From NCBI GenBank assembly GCA_046290435.1, contig JBKAGO010000049.1:1-64000 (forward strand): a stretch of 64,000 nucleotides of DNA, in the 5' to 3' direction. Positions 1 through 8,511 of the stretch are shown here, in pieces. Within the stretch, counting starts at the first letter, position 1, and each line of letters begins with the position of its first letter. The translations under genes and the position numbers were made by a program. The notes below the pieces were generated by a model, which did not search any database, had not been told where the DNA came from, and worked only from the letters and a program-made list of their open reading frames with translations. The stretch is from CAVQUE01 sp046290435. Lineage in GTDB: Bacteria > Actinomycetota > Acidimicrobiia > Acidimicrobiales > UBA8592.

Positions 1-450
1 CGAATCGACGACCTCGACCGACGCATCGACCAACTCGAACACCACCAACGGATCGACACCCACGTTCTGATCCACCCGCAACCACAAACCACCAACCCAC
101 ACTCGGAAGCGGGCCGAGCCCGTCGGCGCCTGGAGATTGATGCACCCGTCGTTCCCGGTCCGGCCACCCCAGCCCCACGTGCGATCGACGTACTGCTCGA
201 CGATCGCGCTTTCGACGGCCTCACCCCGTTCGTCGACGACACACGCCGTCGCGGCAACCGGACGCGGCGCGGTCGACTCCGCCGGCTCGACCTCCTGCGC
301 GGCGACCGAACGAGCCCCGAGTCCCCAGACGACCATCGACGAGACCGCGAGAACGAGCAGTGTCATCACCATCCACCGTCGTGAGAGCGCAGCGGAAAGC
401 GTGCAGGCGCCGGCGGGCGGCTCGGAGTCCGCGTTCATGGTGGTGCTCAT
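1..450 (-). CDS. Secreted protein with N-terminal signal, partial (C-terminus beyond left edge)
   Basis: The reading frame is open from an ATG at 450 to the window edge (150 codons, no stop), so the gene is cut. A GAGGG Shine-Dalgarno lies about 6 nt before the ATG. Residues 27-50 form a signal peptide (hydrophobic LLVLAVSSMVVWGLG, then SVAA before QEV). The mature part begins with an acidic linker and continues with a pattern like carboxypeptidase-regulatory/Ig-like surface domains (ACVVDERGEAVESA ... GRTGNDGCINL). No enzyme motif is visible. It lies downstream of neuA on the same strand but is separated by a palindrome, so it is probably its own unit. Exact function unknown. Confidence 0.6.
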   Translation of the reverse strand, partial: MSTTMNADSEPPAGACTLSAALSRRWMVMTLLVLAVSSMVVWGLGARSVAAQEVEPAESTAPRPVAATACVVDERGEAVESAIVEQYVDRTWGWGGRTGNDGCINLQAPTGSARFRVWVGGLWLRVDQNVGVDPLVVFELVDASVEVVDS

Positions 451-485
451 CGTGTCCCTCGACTCGCTCGATGCCGGCCGTCGTC

Positions 486-505
486 CCAACGGCCTAGGTC
501 GTTGG
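486..505 (-). terminator. 20-nt palindrome after neuA, possible terminator
   Basis: CCAACG and CGTTGG arms surround a CCTAGG core, just after the neuA stop codon and before the next minus-strand start at 450. The RNA would form a near-continuous hairpin with G-U pairs. No U tract follows, so intrinsic termination is plausible but unproven. Confidence 0.35.
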
Positions 506-507
506 AC

Positions 508-1281
508 CTATCGGTCGATCGAACTCGCAGTTGAGAGAACCTTCGCCGTTCGCGTCTCTGCCGCTGCTCGATCGACCAGGAATTCGGCGAACGCGAGATC
601 CAGATCGTCGTCGATGTCCACTGCCCGCTCTGCCGGAACGACCGAGCCTTCGACGCGACCCTGGAACAGGCGGTCTGCGCTCCGGATGTGTTGCGGCGTC
701 GACACGTAGGCGACCGGCGTGATCTCGAAGACCTCGGGGGCGTCCTGGCGCCGAGCGAACCGACCGCCCCCATCGACGAGGTATCCCAGCCCGCATTCGG
801 CGTCCATGCCGACAACGGTGAAGTAGGGACTCGCTCGGGCAGGAGCGACGGTCACGACGAGATCGGCGCTCCCCGCCCGGTAGCGCTCGACGGCCCTGTC
901 GATGTCGGAGAAGTGGCGCAGCGGCGCTGTCGCAGGTACCGATACGAACAGTCCGATCGGTCCCGACGTCGCCTCCACCTCGTCGCACGCGTGACGCCAC
1001 GCGAGCCGCTCGGGGCACGTGTCGGTCGCGAGCTCCCGGGGCCGCAGCCACGGCACCTCGGCACCATGGTCTCGCGCAACGGCTGCGATCGCCGGACTGT
1101 CGGTGGACACCACGACGCGATCAACCGTCTCGGCAGCCAATGCAGCATCCACCGCACGTCCCACGAGGGTGGTCCCCCCGAGAACTCGAAGGTTCTTGTC
1201 GAGGAGTCCCTTCGAGCCTCCCCGGGCGAACACGAACGCAACGGTCGGGCCGCAATCGATGGAGTGCTTCGCTGTATTCAC
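508..1281 (-). CDS. neuA: N-acylneuraminate (CMP-sialic acid) cytidylyltransferase
   Basis: 257 aa. Activates a nonulosonic acid with CTP in the cytoplasm to give the CMP-sugar donor. The N-terminus shows the family nucleotide-binding signature (AFVFARGGSKGLLDKNLRVL), followed by VVVSTDSPAIAAVA and a late ERAVDIDDDLDLAFAE acidic metal-binding motif. The GTG start overlaps the neuC stop in a GTGA junction, which fixes the start and implies translational coupling. It is the last gene of the neuB-neuC-neuA run. The substrate could be N-acetylneuraminate or a close relative such as legionaminate; NeuC as the partner favours the sialic acid route. Confidence 0.88.
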   Translation of the reverse strand: MNTAKHSIDCGPTVAFVFARGGSKGLLDKNLRVLGGTTLVGRAVDAALAAETVDRVVVSTDSPAIAAVARDHGAEVPWLRPRELATDTCPERLAWRHACDEVEATSGPIGLFVSVPATAPLRHFSDIDRAVERYRAGSADLVVTVAPARASPYFTVVGMDAECGLGYLVDGGGRFARRQDAPEVFEITPVAYVSTPQHIRSADRLFQGRVEGSVVPAERAVDIDDDLDLAFAEFLVDRAAAETRTAKVLSTASSIDR

Positions 1282-2441
1282 AGCGCCTCCTCGAGATCCC
1301 GGAAGACCTTCGGAAGCGGCCGGATGCGGGGCAACGAACGAACCGCTTCGACGATCCTGCGCGCGGCGTCGCCATCCCCGTAGGGATTCGACATACCGAG
1401 CAGCGAGCTGCGGAACGACGGGGCGAGAGCCCGGTCGATCGCCCGCTCGATCGCTCCATCGCAGTAGTCGGCCCACAAGACGTTCGCCGGCGCCAGGCGC
1501 CCCCGTTGACGGTTGCCGACATCCACGACCGGCAACGCGAAGGTGGCACTCTCCCAGATCCCGCTCGAGCTGTTGCCGATCATCACATCCGCCGCTGCGA
1601 GCAGGAGGGCGTAGTCGTCACCGACGTGCGGCCTCGTATGGACATGGCCGTGACGTGCAGCGACCGCCTCGATGGCGTCGACGACCTCGTCGGCTCCCTG
1701 ATCGACTCCCGGATAGAGCACGAGTGCCGTCCCGAGGCGTCGGGCGGCAGCCTCGACGACCTGCTCCGCCCGCTCGCCCACCGAGTGCCGCTCGATGGTC
1801 TCGGGGTGGTACGTCACGAGCCCGAAGGGTCGGGCGACGCGATGGCCGAGTGTGGCTTCGAGGTCCTCGTCGGCAACGGGTCCCCGACCACGATGCCGGT
1901 CGAGTCCGGGCGCTCCCGTCACGACGACCCGCGCGGCGTCCTCGCCCAGCTGACGGAGGCGCCGCGCACTGTCGTCGTTCGCGCAGCAGTGGAGATCTGC
2001 GAGCTTCGCGACGGCGTGGCGGATGCGGTCGTCGATGGAGCCCGCGGTGATCTCCCCTCCATGGAGGTGGACCAGGGCCACGTTGCCGAGGAGTGCGGCG
2101 GTGGATGCCGCGAGGAGTTCCCACCGGTCCCCCAACACCACGAGGGTCTCGATGCGGCGCCGTTCCAGTACTTCGCCGATGCCCTGGGTCATGCGAGCCG
2201 CCGCCTCGGTCAGGGCCCCGGCCGCGCTCGTCTCGGCGACGACGTCGACGATCTCGACGCAGCGGCGACTCACGGCCAGATGGTCGACCGTGCGCCCGCG
2301 GGACTCCTCGAGGTGACCGCCGGTCGCGATCACGACGCATTCCACATCCGGGGCAGCCTCCAGTGCCGCGAGTACCGGTCCGAGCGGGACGCCATCGGAG
2401 CGCGCCGCGGTGAAGACACCGATTCGATGGGGTCCGCCCAT
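1278..2441 (-). CDS. neuC: UDP-N-acetylglucosamine 2-epimerase (hydrolysing)
   Basis: 387 aa, usual length for the family. Converts UDP-GlcNAc to ManNAc plus UDP, the entry step of sialic acid synthesis. It begins with a GVFTAARSDGVPLGPVLAAL Rossmann start and has the ATGGHLEES segment. The C-terminal GT-B half carries GNSSSGIWESATFALPVVDV, the nucleotide-binding region of hydrolysing epimerases. The chosen ATG lies 4 bp after the neuB stop; a second ATG at 2459 would overlap neuB. A UDP-GlcNAc 4,6-type relative (legionaminic pathway NeuC/LegG) cannot be excluded. Confidence 0.83.
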   Translation of the reverse strand: MGGPHRIGVFTAARSDGVPLGPVLAALEAAPDVECVVIATGGHLEESRGRTVDHLAVSRRCVEIVDVVAETSAAGALTEAAARMTQGIGEVLERRRIETLVVLGDRWELLAASTAALLGNVALVHLHGGEITAGSIDDRIRHAVAKLADLHCCANDDSARRLRQLGEDAARVVVTGAPGLDRHRGRGPVADEDLEATLGHRVARPFGLVTYHPETIERHSVGERAEQVVEAAARRLGTALVLYPGVDQGADEVVDAIEAVAARHGHVHTRPHVGDDYALLLAAADVMIGNSSSGIWESATFALPVVDVGNRQRGRLAPANVLWADYCDGAIERAIDRALAPSFRSSLLGMSNPYGDGDAARRIVEAVRSLPRIRPLPKVFRDLEEAL

Positions 2442-2445
2442 GGCT

Positions 2446-3534
2446 TCAGACGAGGTCATCGAACCGGATGGGTTGCTCGCGGGCGACCGACCTGGCCAGC
2501 GTGCGACCGGCGAGGTCGACCGACGCCGGCACACCGATGACGGGCCGCATGGTCGTCAGGTCGCCTTCGGTGAGACGCTCGCCTGCCCGCAGATCTCGAG
2601 CAGCGAAATGACTGCGGCGAGCCAGCGGCCGCAGATCGATCTCGGCGTCGGTGGGCCTCTTCTCCCCATCGCCGAGCGCCGCCTCGGTGGCACGGATCGC
2701 TCGGACATAGGAGGCGAAGCCTTCCGGGTCTGCCGATGCGGTGTGATCCGGCCCCGGCAGACCCCGGTCGGTCGTCAGGTGCTTCTCGAAGACGCAGGCG
2801 CCGAGCGCTCTCGCGACGATCGCGCTGTGGTTGCCGATGGTGTGATCCGACCAGCCCATCGGGACGTCGAGAGCTCGGCCCATGGTCGAGATCGCGGCAA
2901 GGTTGGTCTCGGCGAGGTCGGCCGGATATGCGCTGACGCAGTGCAACAGCGCGACCGAGCCGGCATCGGCCCGAAGGATCGTCATCGCACGAGCCACTTC
3001 GTCGAAGGTGGCCATGCCCGTGCTCACGAGCAACGGCAGCCCCGTTGCGGCATGGGCTCGGAGGTAGGACGTGTGATCGAGCTCACCCGATGGGATCTTG
3101 AGCGCTGCGACACCGAGTCCGACGAGCATGTCGAGACTGTCCAGGTCGAATGCGGTCGACAAGAAGGCGAGCTCGCGCTCGCCGGCATGATCCCGCAGCT
3201 CCCGCCAGGCCGTCACGGGCAGTTCGAGCCGCTCGAGCATCGTCCGCTGGCGGTCACCTTCACCTGCGGCGACCTGATAGCCGGCCGTTGCCGCGCCATC
3301 GCTCGCCACCGCCGACGCCTTGAAGGTCTGGAACTTCACGGCGTCGGCTCCTGCGTCGGCAGCTGCATCGACGAGCGCGTGCGCTCGTCGGACGTCGCCG
3401 TCGTGGTTCACGCCGGCCTCGGCGATGACGAGCGCCGGTTCGGTCGGGCCGAGGAGCCGTCCGAACAGCTCGAGCTCGAGGGGGCGCACATCGGCTTCAC
3501 CGCCGGGCACGTCATCGGTGCATCGCACGGTCAT
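2446..3534 (-). CDS. neuB: N-acetylneuraminate synthase family protein
   Basis: 362 aa. Condenses ManNAc (or a related hexose) with phosphoenolpyruvate. The N-terminal TIM barrel has VIAEAGVNHDGD and GADAVKFQTFKA; GWSDHT follows in the middle. The C-terminal SAF (antifreeze-like) domain reads RRSHFAARDLRAGERLTEGDL, typical of NeuB. The start is chosen at the ATG next to a GGAGGTG Shine-Dalgarno; it overlaps the upstream transferase gene by 23 nt. Overlapping order flippase-transferase-neuB-neuC-neuA implies one transcript. Confidence 0.88.
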   Translation of the reverse strand: MTVRCTDDVPGGEADVRPLELELFGRLLGPTEPALVIAEAGVNHDGDVRRAHALVDAAADAGADAVKFQTFKASAVASDGAATAGYQVAAGEGDRQRTMLERLELPVTAWRELRDHAGERELAFLSTAFDLDSLDMLVGLGVAALKIPSGELDHTSYLRAHAATGLPLLVSTGMATFDEVARAMTILRADAGSVALLHCVSAYPADLAETNLAAISTMGRALDVPMGWSDHTIGNHSAIVARALGACVFEKHLTTDRGLPGPDHTASADPEGFASYVRAIRATEAALGDGEKRPTDAEIDLRPLARRSHFAARDLRAGERLTEGDLTTMRPVIGVPASVDLAGRTLARSVAREQPIRFDDLV

Positions 3535-4894
3535 CACCTCCGGGTATCGGTTGGACGGCCGCCGCAGCGATCGTCGACGTTCTGGTCCAGGCATCGAGAA
3601 TCGGCCTGGTAGGGACGTGGTCTTCGAGAACCGACTGCACGAGCTGCGCGGCGCGATCAGCGGCGTGACCGCCGGTGAAGGCACACCATTCGTGCGCCGT
3701 CTCCAGGAGCTGTGCACGATCCGATCCGACGCGCAGAGCAGCTCGGAGCTGGTCGGGCCTGGTGACGACGGGTAGTGCGCCGCCGGCCGCCATGGCCGTC
3801 ACGGGACCGAAGTCGTCGCTCGGGAGCTGCAGTTCGATCGTGGGAACCCCCGATGCCAAGGCCTCCCAAGCCACGCCGCTGTTGGACTGGAGCAGAGCAC
3901 GCGCACCCCGGCGCAGCAGGTGGCGTGTCGGGGTGCCGCTGCGATCGAGCTGCCAGTCGTGCGGCACCAGGCGCTCGAGGACCGTCAGGTCCGATCGGGG
4001 GTGCGGGCTGACGAGAACGGTGCAGCGGGCGTCGTCGAGGCCGGCCCGGGTCAGTTCCACCAGTGCACGCAACCGGTTCTCTCCCACCGGAGATGGAGCG
4101 AAGACGACCGGTCCCTCCGATGGCACAGGCGATGGGTCGAAGGTGAACGCCGGGTTGCCCACGACGGCGATCGGGCCTCGTCCACCCAGCGATTCGATGA
4201 CGGCGATCTCTGCAGCGCTGCGGAACCCGGCGGCGTCGGTCGGCACGTCGAGGTGGTCGCGGGTCAGCGCCAGCGCCGAATGCGGCACGAAGACGCTGCG
4301 GACGCCGCCACGTCGGGCAACAGCGATCCAGGCGCGCATGTGCGGCTGGTGTTGATTCGACAGGACCAGCACCGATGCGTGGTCCAGCGCTGCCTCGGCT
4401 CGCCGGGAGGAGCGCAACGACGAGAGGGCGAGACGCCTCACCGCCGACGCTCGGAGCGTGACGCCCGCCTCCGCACAGCGCTCGACGACGGCGTGCGTCA
4501 CAACCGCTGCCGTGCGCAGATCGGATGGTCCCCCGCTCCTTGGTGGCGACGGTGCAAGGCGTCGGACTTCGGCACCGACGCGGGCTGCGGTCGCCGCGGC
4601 GACAGGTTCGAGCACTCCACGGTGGTTGGTCGTGTCGACGAGCACCACGACAGGCCCGACCACCAGGCACGTGGGTCCAGAGCGCGCACCGGCCACGGAG
4701 GCGACATGGCGGACCGGGTCGAGTCGTCGACCGAAGACCGGGCTCTCCGCCCCTCGGCGGCAATGCGCGAGTTGCGGTCGGATGGTCCACACGACCTCCG
4801 CGATGGTGGGCTCGTCGACGGCAGCCAGCGCGGCATCGAGCCGTGCTTCGACAGCCGTTCGTGCGTGGCTCTCCACATGACGGACGCTGCTCAC
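3512..4894 (-). CDS. Unclassified GT-B-like glycosyltransferase (candidate sialyltransferase)
   Basis: 460 aa, GTG start in a GTGA overlap with the flippase stop. I recognise no named family. The C-terminal half looks like a GT-B donor domain: VVFAPSPVGENRLRALVELT, VLVSPHPRSDL, then RRGARALLQSNSGVAWEALA and GVPTIELQLPSDDFGPV, the pattern of CDP-glycerol/polysialyl-type transferases. The N-terminal half is Arg/Ala-rich with no membrane segment. Lying between the flippase and neuB, it is the best candidate in the locus to transfer the CMP-activated sugar. Role inferred from context. Confidence 0.5.
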   Translation of the reverse strand: MSSVRHVESHARTAVEARLDAALAAVDEPTIAEVVWTIRPQLAHCRRGAESPVFGRRLDPVRHVASVAGARSGPTCLVVGPVVVLVDTTNHRGVLEPVAAATAARVGAEVRRLAPSPPRSGGPSDLRTAAVVTHAVVERCAEAGVTLRASAVRRLALSSLRSSRRAEAALDHASVLVLSNQHQPHMRAWIAVARRGGVRSVFVPHSALALTRDHLDVPTDAAGFRSAAEIAVIESLGGRGPIAVVGNPAFTFDPSPVPSEGPVVFAPSPVGENRLRALVELTRAGLDDARCTVLVSPHPRSDLTVLERLVPHDWQLDRSGTPTRHLLRRGARALLQSNSGVAWEALASGVPTIELQLPSDDFGPVTAMAAGGALPVVTRPDQLRAALRVGSDRAQLLETAHEWCAFTGGHAADRAAQLVQSVLEDHVPTRPILDAWTRTSTIAAAAVQPIPGGDDRAMHR

Positions 4895-6369
4895 GATCCC
4901 ACCACCGGCAGCGGCGGGGTCATCGGGCGTCCGAGCTCTCGCACTCGCCGGAGTCGGGCGAGCAGGTCACGACTCGATGGATCGTACCGGTAGGCCGAGA
5001 CCAGATAGACCGCCGCTCCGACCGACGATACGACCACCAGGCGGATCGCGGGATGGACAGCACCGAGCGCCGCCGCTGCCGAGACGACGATGATCGCCAT
5101 GACCGTCGTCAGCACGATGGGAATGCGACATGCCCGCACGATTCCGGCGGCGCCGAGTCCGGTGACCGGCGAGGACCACCATGTCGAGATCGGCACCATC
5201 AGAAGGGAGCGGAGCGCGAACGCGATGCCGATCCATGCCAGCCCGTGCGGAGCGGCCAGCACGACGCCGATGAGCCCGAGAAGACCGTTGACGGCCGACA
5301 GCGCGCCGGCCTGTGCACTGGCACCCGTCGAGAGCAGGAGCTGTATCTGGAACCCGAAGAGGGGCGAGAACGCGGCGCCCAACGCCAGCAACGCCATCAC
5401 CGGTGCAGCTGCGCTCCAGTCCGGCCCGAAGAGCACGGTCACCAGATCGTCCGCCATGACCGCGAGGCCGACCAGCGCCGGCAGGGCCACCAGGGCGACG
5501 CCGTGGAGGGCTGATTCCGCCGCCCGTGCCAGGCGAGCGCGTTCGTCGGACAAGCGGGCGAACGTCGGCAGCGTGACCTGCGTGATCGCGTGGATGAACA
5601 ACTCCTGCGCCATCGACACGATGCGGTACGCCATCGAATAGATGCCGAGCGCCACGGACCCGAGAGCGCCGGCGACGACGAGATCGTCGCCGCGGCGGAA
5701 ACCGACGTTCACCATCTGCATGCCGGCGACGCCCGAGCCGAAGCGCATCAGCTCCGTGGTGCTGCGCCATGTCCAGACCAGACGAGGCCGGTAGCCGGCA
5801 GCTCTGCTGACGATGAGCGTCTCGACCGCGCTGTTGACCACCGCCATGGCGACCAGCGCATACACGCCTCCGCCGCCGAGGGCCACCGTGACCCCGACGA
5901 TGCCACCGACGAGATCACCGACCAGCGAGCGCTGCGCGAGAGAGCGAAACGCCATCCGACGTTGCAGGACCGCAGTCGGAACCGTGCGCAGCGCCCCGAT
6001 CAGCAGGCTCGGCGTCAACCACCAGACGACGTGTACGAGAGAAGGCTCATCGAGCCAACCGGCGATGAGCGGCGAGCCCATCAGCACCACGACTGTCGCG
6101 AGAGCGGCCAGCACCGCAGTGGTCCAGAAGGTGCTGTGCAGGTGCTCCTCGGTCGGATCGTGGTGCTGGACGAGGGCATGGACCAGGCCGCAGTCGCGGA
6201 CGACGGCGACCACAGCCATGACGAGGGCCGCAACTGCCATGAGTCCGAAGTCGCCGGGATCGACCGATCGGGCGAGGACGACCAACACCACGATCGACAT
6301 CGCCCGCGAGCCCCAGGTCGACAGAGCGACCCAGCCCATACCGCGGAGGGCTTCGTCACCGATGCTCAT
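4891..6369 (-). CDS. Polysaccharide flippase, Wzx/WzxC-like (MOP superfamily)
   Basis: About 492 aa from the ATG at 6369 (a GTG at 6399 is possible). Many hydrophobic helices run the whole length, beginning GWVALSTWGSRAMSIVVLVV, with the family segment SVDPGDFGLMAVAAL near residue 50 and a conserved middle RRMAFRSLAQRSLVGDLVGG. Expected to flip lipid-linked oligosaccharide across the plasma membrane. First gene of the left wing, 53 bp from the divergent GT2 gene. Confidence 0.8.
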   Translation of the reverse strand: MSIGDEALRGMGWVALSTWGSRAMSIVVLVVLARSVDPGDFGLMAVAALVMAVVAVVRDCGLVHALVQHHDPTEEHLHSTFWTTAVLAALATVVVLMGSPLIAGWLDEPSLVHVVWWLTPSLLIGALRTVPTAVLQRRMAFRSLAQRSLVGDLVGGIVGVTVALGGGGVYALVAMAVVNSAVETLIVSRAAGYRPRLVWTWRSTTELMRFGSGVAGMQMVNVGFRRGDDLVVAGALGSVALGIYSMAYRIVSMAQELFIHAITQVTLPTFARLSDERARLARAAESALHGVALVALPALVGLAVMADDLVTVLFGPDWSAAAPVMALLALGAAFSPLFGFQIQLLLSTGASAQAGALSAVNGLLGLIGVVLAAPHGLAWIGIAFALRSLLMVPISTWWSSPVTGLGAAGIVRACRIPIVLTTVMAIIVVSAAAALGAVHPAIRLVVVSSVGAAVYLVSAYRYDPSSRDLLARLRRVRELGRPMTPPLPVVGS

Positions 6370-6410
6370 GGCACCCGGACCGAGTACGCGGCGCCGCACG
6401 CGCCGCGCAC

Positions 6411-6416
6411 TACCTT
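6411..6416 (+). promoter_or_regulatory. -10 element TACCTT, leaderless start of GT2 gene
   Basis: TACCTT ends 6 nt before the GTG at 6423, so the transcript would begin at or next to the start codon. No Shine-Dalgarno is present. The same arrangement recurs through the window. Confidence 0.45.
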
Positions 6417-6422
6417 GCAGCC

Positions 6423-7424
6423 GTGCCCGTCGTCAGCGTCATCGTTCCGGCATTCGATCGGGCCGGGACGATCGGAGCCGCCCTCGACTCGATCATCGGC
6501 CAGGAACCGGCTCCGGCGGAGGTGCTGGTGATCGACGACGCATCCACCGACGACACCGTCGCGGCGGTGCAACGACGCAGCGACACGCTCGTCCGCGTCC
6601 TGCGCCACGACCGGCGCAAGGGAGCGTGCGCCGCTCGGAACACCGGGATCGAGGCCGCTACCGGTGAGGTCATCGCCTTCTGTGATGCCGACGACCGCTG
6701 GCTTCCGGGTTGGCTTGCATCGCAGCTCGACGTGCTCGAGGACGGCGCTGCCGGATCGGTCACCGGGCTGATCGCTCACCGCGGCACGCGTCGACGTCGC
6801 AGCGGGCCCTGGGGTTTCGGCACGGACCCGATGGCAGCGATCCTGCGCGACCGCCACGGCGGCTTCTCGACCTCTGGCATCGCCGTGTGGCAACAGGCCG
6901 TCGGGCCGTTCGTCCGCTTCGACGAGTCCTTCCCATCCCTGCAGGATCTCGACTTCTTGTTGCAGCTCAGCGAGGCCGGAACCGTCGTCGCGAATCCCGA
7001 CGCATGGGTGTCCAAGAGCGCGGACTCGGCGAACCGGGTGTACGGCGGGCGCCGCATCGTTCTGGGGCGGCGGGCCCTCATCGACAAGTGGGGCCCGCAG
7101 ATGCGGCTCGTCGGTGCCTACGACCTTCAGCTCCGTCTGCTGGTCGAGGCAGCCGCGTCGTTCGGCGACGAAGAGGACTACGCCGATGCCGTTCGCCTCT
7201 TCAGCGAGGTTCAGCAGAGTAGGGCGCTGGCGAACGTGGCGATGAAGCACGCCATCGGTGCGGGGCGGGCGCAGGCGGCGACGACCGGCCGTTGGTTGCG
7301 ACGCGTGCACCATGTGTCGCTGCGCACGACGAGCGAACGCGCTCGCGACCTCGCTCGCGATCTCATGCACAGCCGACTCCGGTCTTCGTCCTACGGTCGG
7401 CCAGAGCCAGATAGTGGTCGATGA
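6423..7424 (+). CDS. Glycosyltransferase family 2
   Basis: 333 aa, GTG start that appears leaderless. GT-A fold: SVIVPAFDRAGTIGAALDSI at the N-terminus, VLVIDDASTDDT near 34-45, RNTGIEAATGEVIAFCDADD with the metal-binding DAD at 88-90, then LQDLDFLLQLSEAG. No membrane helix. Adds a sugar to the lipid-linked repeat unit in the cytoplasm; donor unknown. Its last 62 nt overlap the convergent GT4 gene on the other strand. Confidence 0.82.
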   Translation: MPVVSVIVPAFDRAGTIGAALDSIIGQEPAPAEVLVIDDASTDDTVAAVQRRSDTLVRVLRHDRRKGACAARNTGIEAATGEVIAFCDADDRWLPGWLASQLDVLEDGAAGSVTGLIAHRGTRRRRSGPWGFGTDPMAAILRDRHGGFSTSGIAVWQQAVGPFVRFDESFPSLQDLDFLLQLSEAGTVVANPDAWVSKSADSANRVYGGRRIVLGRRALIDKWGPQMRLVGAYDLQLRLLVEAAASFGDEEDYADAVRLFSEVQQSRALANVAMKHAIGAGRAQAATTGRWLRRVHHVSLRTTSERARDLARDLMHSRLRSSSYGRPEPDSGR

Positions 7425-8511
7425 GACGTCCTGCCGACCGGGCGGCATCGAACGCCACCGGTTGACGGCTATGGCACGGAGCGGCCTTCGCCGCGAGGTA
7501 GGCGTCTGCGAGCGCCTGCTCGTCGCCGGGCTCGACGAGAACTGCATCGGTGCCTGCCGTTGCCTCGGGAATGCCACCCACCCGGGTCGCCACCACCGGC
7601 AGTCCGAGCGCCAACGCTTCCATGAGCGCGACCGGCAGCCCTTCGTGGGTCGAAGTGAGCGTGAAGAGGTCGAAGGCGCTCATGACCTCCACCGCGTCCG
7701 ACCTGTACCCCAGGAACCGGAACGCCTCACCCAATCCCAGGTCGTCGCGGGCTGCCTCTGCGGCGCCCTGCAGGGGCCCTTGGCCAACCGCCACGAACCG
7801 AACGGTCGGGTCCGCATCGAGCGTTCGACGCGCTGAACCCAACAACGTCGGGTAATCCTTCTCGCGTCGGTGGTTCGCGACCGTGCCGATCACGAAGTCG
7901 TCACGAGCGAACCCGAGCTCTCGACGAACAGCGTCGCGGCGTCCGGCCTGGCGGCTGACCGACTCGACATCGATGCCGTGGACGAGCACCTCGAAGTCGG
8001 CGGATCGACTCATGGAGTCCCGTACGGCACCGGACACGGCGATCACATGGTCCTCGAGACCGATGGTGATCCGGTTCGCGAACCGGGTCAGGGGGTGGTG
8101 TCGATCCCAGCAATTGTGTTCGGTGTAGATGGTCGCCGGACGTTCGCTCGGTGGGAGTGACCGCACGACCAGGCGACAAGCCGCCGCAACCGCAGGGGAG
8201 TGTCCATGGACGACCGCCACTCCTCTCCTTCGGATCAGGGAACGAAGGCGATCCATCCATCGCCAGGTCGAGCCATCCTCGTCGCCGATGCAGACCGTGC
8301 GCCAGCCTCGATGCTCCAGGTCCGCCACCAGCCGGGTCTTCGCTCCGAGGACGTAGGCGACGGTGAACTCCACGTCATCGCGCTGGGAGAACCGGGCCTG
8401 ATTGACGAGCAACTGCTCGGCGCCACCGGGCCCGAGGCCCTTGATCACATGCAGGACCTGCAGCGGTCGACCGGGGCGATGCGCCTCCTGCGGCGGCGAT
8501 GACGTTGTCAT
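7363..8511 (-). CDS. Glycosyltransferase family 4
   Basis: 382 aa from the ATG at 8511, which overlaps the aminotransferase stop (ATGA). GT-B fold: HVIKGLGPGGAEQLLVN for acceptor binding, HGHSPAVAAA, TEHNCWDRHHP, and the C-terminal donor motif FTLTSTHEGLPVALMEALA followed by GLPVVATRVGGIPE with the EX7E-type pattern. Assembles the repeat unit. The reading frame is open far upstream of the ATG but that part is antisense-like and lacks family features. Confidence 0.83.
   Translation of the reverse strand: MTTSSPPQEAHRPGRPLQVLHVIKGLGPGGAEQLLVNQARFSQRDDVEFTVAYVLGAKTRLVADLEHRGWRTVCIGDEDGSTWRWMDRLRSLIRRRGVAVVHGHSPAVAAACRLVVRSLPPSERPATIYTEHNCWDRHHPLTRFANRITIGLEDHVIAVSGAVRDSMSRSADFEVLVHGIDVESVSRQAGRRDAVRRELGFARDDFVIGTVANHRREKDYPTLLGSARRTLDADPTVRFVAVGQGPLQGAAEAARDDLGLGEAFRFLGYRSDAVEVMSAFDLFTLTSTHEGLPVALMEALALGLPVVATRVGGIPEATAGTDAVLVEPGDEQALADAYLAAKAAPCHSRQPVAFDAARSAGRLIDHYLALADRRTKTGVGCA

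Noticed and set aside
1019..2050. Long plus-strand frames opposite neuA and neuC
   Set aside because: They are Arg/Pro/Ser-rich antisense shadows of well-matched genes on the minus strand.
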